DNA of 64,000 nt from positions 14,296,615 to 14,360,614 of the forward strand of contig OX345636.1 in NCBI GenBank assembly GCA_947044365.1, in the 5' to 3' direction. Position 1 is the stretch's first letter. Every line of letters begins with the position of its first letter. This stretch comes from Petrosia ficiformis (Eukaryota > Porifera > Demospongiae > Haplosclerida > Petrosiidae). A program made the translations under genes and the position numbers. Positions 59,901-64,000 of this stretch are shown here, piece by piece. Under the pieces are notes generated by a model. The model saw nothing but the letters and a program-made list of their open reading frames with translations, ran no database searches and was not told where the DNA came from.

Positions 59901-62662
59901 GATGTATCTCTACAATTGCTTTGTGATTCCTGAACGAAAAAAACAACTCTAATGCCAACACTGATTGTGATGAGAATCTGGAACCAGAACAACACTTAGG
60001 CTTGCTAATGCTAACACTTCACGATATACCAGAACCAGAAAAATACTCATAGATGAGGTTGTGATGAGTCTAGAACCAGAAAAAAAAATTTAACAGCAAA
60101 AAGCAAATATTTAGTTTAAAGTTTAGCATATTTCTTGTGATCATTGGATTAATTGGTATTATAATAACTTATCAATGTTTGCCTGATTTTGAATGATTAA
60201 TGGACTAATCAAATTTGATTAATTAATTAATAGTACTTAAATGAAGCTTGCATACTAATGCTAATTTTAATACTTAATACAGCGACGGAGTTGATGAAGA
60301 CAGTAAGTGTAGGTGTTTCCGTGCACTGACCACTGCACTTTCAAAGATACTCTCTTGTAGCTAATGAAGCATGCTTTTGGTATCTATGGCATTACCTATA
60401 AACTACCAAACTTTGAACTACTTACATTACTGTCTTCCTGCTCATAATGAAGAATAAAATTTACATCTATGGCTTTCTCAACACCTCTTAATCCTCTGCA
60501 ACAAAGTAAGTTAGAACTCTTAGTCTTAGTTTTATATAATTTGAGAGGGATTATAGAAGCTGAAAAAGTCAGTTACTACATGTATTTAATATTTTTTTGA
60601 TTGACAATAATAATTATTAATTTTGTAGTCTAAAAAATGATAATATTGACATTATCACATTATTATAATTCAGTATTATTCCATGTCCAATTAATGGTCT
60701 TGAACCAATAATCATGATTGGACTAATCAATTAATTGCACATTCCTAGTTTAAGTTTAGGATTCAGACAAAAATTTGTTATCCAATGAAGAATATTCCAA
60801 ATTATTACTTAACCCTTTTCTAACACAGAGTCTCACATTTTCTGCCAATAGCATTTTGCATTTCTACTAATAAGTAGAAATGAAAAATGCTATTGGCAGA
60901 AAATATGGCAGCAAGTAGGTATGATTTTGTTTAAGGTTTAGGCTGGTTTAATTAAAACTGGGTGAGGAGCAGTAAATGCATTGTAACACAATTAAATTAT
61001 ATATCTATGAGGGGATTGCTTGAGTGTTCACCCAATCCTACAACATCATAATTTATTTTCTCTGATGTTTTAAATAGCCATAAATTATGTGTTTTTGATA
61101 AGTAATACAGGTATGTGACCCATTTGGGAAAGCCACACTCATGATGCATATTAATTTTTAACAAATGCTTACCTTCAAACACTTGCTATTCTGCCATTTT
61201 ATACAAGAAGCAAACTAAATTTGGTATCTACAAGGAATTAACTGGTCTTCCTGGATACAAAATGTCATTGACTTCTTGTGGAAAATGGCCGAATAGTGAG
61301 TGTTTGAAAGTAAGCATTTGCTCAAAATTATTATGTACCACAAGTGTGGTTTTCCTAAATTGGGTCACATATAATCATTATGGTGCACTAGTAATTTTGG
61401 TCCGAAAAGCTTCATATTTGGCACAGCTTACATTTTGGGCCAGATACATGTAGTGCATCTAATATTGTCATATTATAAAGCAATCTGGTTGGTCATCAAA
61501 TATAGCATGATGTCATTTATAACAAACTAAATAATATTGTATGGTTAATCATATTCCGGAAGGAGTACATATACTTTAGCTACTGATGTACTAAAACCGG
61601 AGTTATTTCTACATTTTACAGTATTCATAATTTATATCATTTTCAAATAAATAAATAATTAATTCTCACCTCACAAATAATGGTATATCTATATGCAGCA
61701 TAAGTATTGAGATCAATAATTCTGTAGTCTTCATTCAGTATCTGTATACAATGAAATAATTATGATAAATGTCATTATGTGTTATGTGAGACTCTGTGTT
61801 AGAAAAGGGTTAAGTAATAATTTTCTGCAAAGAAAGACAAATGTTACTGCAGATCTGCAATTTAGTTTTGGTTAAGAAATTAACAACTCATAATGTCTAA
61901 CTGAAAAGGGTATTAAAATCATTGTTTATATTACATTACATGTTTTATGTGGATGATGTTGGCGCAATAAAGGTCGAGATTTATATAATGCAGGAGCATA
62001 GCGAGTACATTATCATGTACATGTATGGGTTCCATCTATACTAGAAAAGGTGCCTGCCTATATTAAAGATATGATATAAGCATTAAAATAGTATTGGTAT
62101 AGGCAACTGCCTTGTCTATACATTGCCTACATGTATATAGCATTCACAATATCAGGATTTGTAGATTACACTATTGTCTAATTACACAAGTATGGTCTGG
62201 ATATACTTTAAGATGTGTGCAACCAATGATGGCAAAGCTATGTGTGTACATAAGCTGAATGTATCACATTATTAAAAAAAAATGGGATTATACTAATTAA
62301 CACTGTGACTATGTGAATTGTAAACTATACAAATAGATATATTTCATAAAGATGATGAAACTACTTAGTGCATAATAGGAGCTTTCCTGTGATAGTAATT
62401 AGTTTCTTTTAGTTACTTAATTAATGTACATTAACTGTTTAATCTTGTGGTCAGGCGACATAGTTGTGACATTCTGATTGGCTGGAGCTTAGCTCTAATA
62501 GTAGTTGACTAAATCGAATATTATATAAAATCTTTTTAGTTAATTACTAACCACACTAAACACTTCTTCATAAGGAAATTCCTCAAGACCTGATTTAAGA
62601 GTCACAGAACTATCAAGATACCAACCCTCTTCATCAAATATCATCTGAAGCTCATCAGTTAT
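46836..62662 (-). CDS. GABA-B-type metabotropic receptor B (class C GPCR), 5' end off window
   Basis: Thirteen minus-strand exons in transcription order: 62662-62552, 61741-61670, 59749-59552, 58705-58427, 57842-57773, 57497-57393, 56514-56370, 55713-55578, 55272-55165, 50531-50388, 49805-49482, 47834-47628, 46910-46836. The sum is 1974 bp, 657 residues plus TGA. They correspond one-to-one with exons 4-16 of receptor A, in phase and nearly in length. Exons 1-3 (signal peptide, start of Venus-flytrap) must lie right of 64000. Seen here: flytrap lobe (YVWITTGTPQWW, GVAYDAMWSIAIGLDI), TM1-TM7 with SFAYKGSLQ and FIPK, and a coiled coil (VASLKARIKDLESQLAVKN). Exon 8 of B, with TM2 and the following loop, has three extra residues (DLK). 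Tail-to-tail with A. Intron 12 was enlarged to 4.6 kb by mobile DNA. Confidence 0.87.
47420..47545 (-). mobile_element. tRNA-derived SINE with A/T-rich tail
   Basis: The minus strand reads GGTCCCTGGTTCAAATCCTG (B box, T-arm) followed by a T-rich run. An oligo-A stretch is visible on the plus strand at 47460-47484. In receptor B intron 15. Confidence 0.6.
47835..49481. other. Receptor B intron 14: little recognisable
   Basis: No coding exon. Repeated TACATGTA motifs. A short dispersed piece at about 49330-49430 (GCCATGATTACTGAATG, AGCAATCACAGGGATACC) is shared with 41605-41990. Confidence 0.6.
49880..50110. repeat. Dispersed repeat in receptor B intron 13
   Basis: Begins GACAGGGTTTCATACAGC and is pyrimidine-rich and GC-richer than its surroundings. 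Related ends occur at about 35085 and 55515 (TGAAACCCTG). Its open frame has no recognisable domain. Confidence 0.4.
50203..50375. repeat. CATC/CTGTC microsatellite in receptor B intron 13
   Basis: Degenerate CCATCTGTCTG and CCGT units. On the receptor B coding strand it reads GATGGACAGA, the same type and same intron as 40896-41055 in receptor A. Confidence 0.9.
50897..53985 (-). mobile_element. Non-LTR retroelement with RT and restriction-like nuclease, degenerate, flanked by TAA repeats
   Basis: Minus-strand order: Cys-rich zinc-like N-terminus (53930-53840, KCCPCNG, CVRCVC, CLSCC); helical region (LHWRDITHLVKQRIRKWISG); RT from about 53115 (PAGTAPGPSGLRANRLKE), with DFSNAFNCVDW, QQGDPLGPLAFALAL and catalytic VWYLDD; thumb; a CPVC-H-C zinc motif (51645-51560); and a nuclease-like end with PADIFHPCWKRGKPATLDVT and LPLVVESLGG. 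The coding sequence switches frame four times (about 53130, 52940, 52320, 51650), so it is dead. Both flanks are (ATT)n tracts, 50905-50975 and 53931-53980. It has no 5' UTR, which suggests 5' truncation. Restriction-like-endonuclease elements such as Dong of the R4 group are known to insert into TAA repeats. Clade not assigned. Confidence 0.8.
54019..54842. mobile_element. Pogo/Tc1-like TIR element carrying a HIRAN ORF
   Basis: The left end CAGTGGAACCTCCGAATAA and right end TTATTAGAGGTTCCACTG are inverse, and both sides are flanked by TA. CAGTGGAACCTC-type ends with TA target duplications are typical of pogo/Tigger transposons. Further internal pieces (GAGAGGTTTT, GTTTTCGTTAA) repeat the motif. 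No transposase; the only long ORF is the HIRAN protein. Inserted in receptor B intron 12. Confidence 0.75.
54252..54611 (+). CDS. HIRAN-domain-like protein inside a TIR element
   Basis: The open frame runs 54189-54611; the first ATG is at 54252, giving 119 residues. An acceptor-like TTGTCCAG at 54199-54206 suggests the 5' part may be a second exon. Central motifs RGYHAYKDVWTLFIGEELL, REPDNVKDRSAVTVLKDG and IVGHIPLNIS match the pattern of HIRAN domains, which bind DNA ends in Rad5/HLTF-type proteins and also occur alone in transposons. The domain is intact and starts near the N-terminus; the C-terminus (LPLSTIQILLTIINS) looks like run-out. It may be a transposon accessory protein or a captured host exon. 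Confidence 0.6.
   Translation: MTFIPQVELEVNSFIRGYHAYKDVWTLFIGEELLLRREPDNVKDRSAVTVLKDGCIVGHIPLNISVAVTYFLQRDYNKGFATVTGDKVNSTGYGLEVSRNLKSYLPLSTIQILLTIINS
54900..55110. repeat. Dispersed repeat family member
   Basis: Shares TAGTTAAG, CCAGGGGCTCA, GCTTGTAGCT and GCCATGGTTACTAAATG with 37750-37950 and 41660-41960. Confidence 0.55.
55714..56369. other. Receptor B intron between TM1 and TM2 exons: no gene seen
   Basis: AT-rich with TACATGTA motifs near 56070-56120 and 56270-56340. No additional exon fits the receptor model here. Confidence 0.6.
57180..57320 (-). mobile_element. Partly tandem SINE-like piece
   Basis: The minus strand contains GGTACCTGGTTTGATTCCTG (B-box-like). The segment CAGTTCCAAAGTGTACAAAC plus flanks is present twice, about 80 bp apart. 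In receptor B intron 9. Confidence 0.45.
58020..58275. repeat. Minisatellite, about 38-bp unit, six copies
   Basis: Units contain GATTAGGTATCCAGGAAGAG and CAACTACATGTACATGTA. In receptor B intron 7. Confidence 0.9.
58885..59110. repeat. ACTGT pentamer satellite in receptor B
   Basis: Runs of GTACT with interruptions, the same motif as 30070-30340 in receptor A but in a different intron (between exons 6 and 7). Confidence 0.85.
60426..60495 (-). other. Candidate relict or alternative exon of receptor B
   Basis: Between exons 5 and 6 of B, a 70-bp block is bounded by a good acceptor (TTGCAG) and donor (GTAAGT). One frame reads GLRGVEKAIDVNFILHYEQE then DSN, resembling the flytrap strand encoded by exon 5 (RIIDLNTYAAYRYTI). 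Entry phase is off by one base relative to exon 4, so splicing it in would shift the frame. It could be a decayed alternative exon 5 or a poison exon. Confidence 0.3.
60837..60904. repeat. Hairpin, 32-bp arms, 4-base loop
   Basis: ATTTTCTGCCAATAGCATTT and onward pairs with its inverse, with one mismatch and loop AATA. Overlaps the end of the left 38-bp inverted repeat. Confidence 0.85.
61112..61372. mobile_element. Foldback MITE, about 260 bp
   Basis: The left end TATGTGACCCATTTGGGAAA and the right end, inverse of TATGTGACCCAATTTAGGAA, continue inward as inverse copies (AAATGCTTAC, CAAACACT, GCCATTTT, ACAAGAAG). A related solo piece lies at 30705-30755. In receptor B intron 5. Confidence 0.75.
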
Positions 62663-63407
62663 CTTAAATAGATATAAAGTTGTATGAGAGATAAAGCATG
62701 AATAGATGGAAGACATGAAAATAATATAATATTATACAGTCATACACATAATTATAATCAGTGGGTAAAATTAATATTGAAGGAGTTCATCAGTGGTACA
62801 TGATGTTTGGTCAACAGTGTTCAATGATTTCAATCAGTCAGCATAAAGTTTAAAATAAAAAGGTGGGGAGCACCATAGTATCACACTTTGAGAGATACAC
62901 TGTGTATAATAATATAAACATGCGTAATATAGCTGAAAAATAATTTTAGCATTACATATATTACTATAATAAGTTAATAACATATACATGTACATGTATG
63001 TATGTACATGTACAGTACATGTACATTTGTATAAGTACTGTACATGTTAATGGGTATTATACATGTACTTTACAGTGTATGTCAATAAACTGTCACCACA
63101 AGTAACACCAATTACCTTATTTCTACTGTCAGTATTTACTGTCTTACTACTGCAGTGACAAGTATACCAAAAACTACTGTTGAACTACTTTAATGTGGAA
63201 ATGAAACTACTGTACCATATAATAATAGTGACCTTTTATTGACAAATGCTGTAGCAACTTTCATAAGCATTTAGGAATCCAACTGAGCACATTATTGAGA
63301 TATGAAAAATTTTTGGCCATGCAATCATAACTCAATATTAAGTTTGACAAACTAATTGTTTGCAATACACTTATATAGTAGTTAGGTATTTATTTACGAT
63401 GTCTGAC

Positions 63408-64000
63408 CTGAATATGGGTATTGAAAATTGGCTGTTATAACTATGGTCACCTCACAACAAAGTAGACAGGATTCAGATAGTTGGAATGTTTAGTTACAAT
63501 AAATGACCTCTAACCTCATTAAATATTGGCTGTTATAACTATGGTCACCTCACAACAAAGTAGACAGGATTCAGATAGTTGGAATGTAGAATTGTTTAGT
63601 TACAATAAATGACCTCTAACCTCAATATGGGTATTAAATATTGGCTGTTATAACTATGGTCACCTCACAACAAAGTAGACAGGATTCAGATAGTTGGAAT
63701 GTAGAATTGTTTGGTTACAATAAATGACCTCTGACCTCAATATGGGTATTAAATATTGGCTGTTATAACTATGGTCACCTCACAACAAAGTAGACAGGAT
63801 TCAGATAGTTGGAATGTAGAATTGTTTGGTTACAATAAATGACCTCTGACCTCAATATAGGTATTAAATATTGGCTGTTATAACTATGGTCACCTCACAA
63901 CAAAGTAGACAGGATTCAGATAGTTGGAATGTAGAATTGTTTGGTTACAATAAATGACCTCTGACCTCAATATTGGTATTAAATATTGGCTGTTGTACGT
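63408..64000. repeat. 115-bp minisatellite running off the window
   Basis: About five to six near-identical copies with GGCTGTTATAACTATGGTCA and AAGTAGACAGGATTCAGATA, in receptor B intron 3 upstream of exon 4. The first copies are shorter. Confidence 0.92.

Larger units (their letters stand above)
60801..61821. repeat. 38-bp perfect inverted repeats flanking receptor B exon 5
   Basis: 60801-60838 (starting ATTATTACTTAACCCTTTTC) is exactly reverse-complementary to 61784-61821. The interval encloses exon 5 of receptor B, a hairpin and a MITE. The two copies may be independent insertions of the same repeat. Confidence 0.85.

Overview
The window is AT-rich, intron-rich animal DNA. Exons are short and bounded by GT-AG introns, there are no bacterial operons, and microsatellites, minisatellites, MITEs and SINE-like repeats are abundant. 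A class C GPCR of the GABA-B type, a DSL (Delta/Serrate/Lag-2) domain membrane protein and WSCD-like sulfotransferases, together with simple gene structures, suggest an early-branching metazoan, most likely a demosponge. I cannot name the species, and this placement is inference.

Layout. (1) Positions 1-1803: the last codons of an unidentified plus-strand gene, then nothing recognisable. (2) 1804-9943 and 18352-26652 are near-identical arms of a giant inverted repeat of about 8.1-8.3 kb. Each arm holds a complete three-exon sulfotransferase gene, a short ORF with a signal peptide, and the first two exons of a GABA-B-like receptor. Only the right arm continues into a full receptor gene; the left copy is a stranded 5' fragment. 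(3) The 8.4-kb spacer (9944-18351) carries a DSL-domain single-pass membrane protein gene, apparently with a one-base frameshift in a T run. It also holds two oppositely oriented TTAA-flanked MITEs, a foldback element and a 1.3-kb TIR element. One MITE sits exactly on the left arm boundary.

(4) 24877-45458 (+): receptor A, reconstructed as 16 exons and 834 codons plus stop. It has a signal peptide, a Venus-flytrap domain, seven transmembrane helices and a C-terminal coiled coil. (5) 45459-46835: tail-to-tail intergenic region with a decayed non-LTR reverse transcriptase fragment. (6) 46836-62662 (-): receptor B, a diverged paralogue in mirror orientation whose 13 visible exons match exons 4-16 of A in order and phase; its first exons lie beyond the right edge. 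Introns of A and B hold most of the mobile DNA: a RecQ-like helicase fragment, a frameshifted retroelement with a restriction-like nuclease domain sitting between TAA microsatellites, a pogo-like TIR element carrying a HIRAN-domain ORF, SINE-like pieces and several long perfect hairpins.

The receptors are probably cell-surface metabotropic receptors that dimerise through their coiled coils. Their ligand is uncertain, because a glutamate known to contact GABA in vertebrate GABBR1 appears to be absent from both. All splice models were made by eye from reading frame, splice consensus and comparison of A with B. Both exon sums are divisible by three, which supports them.
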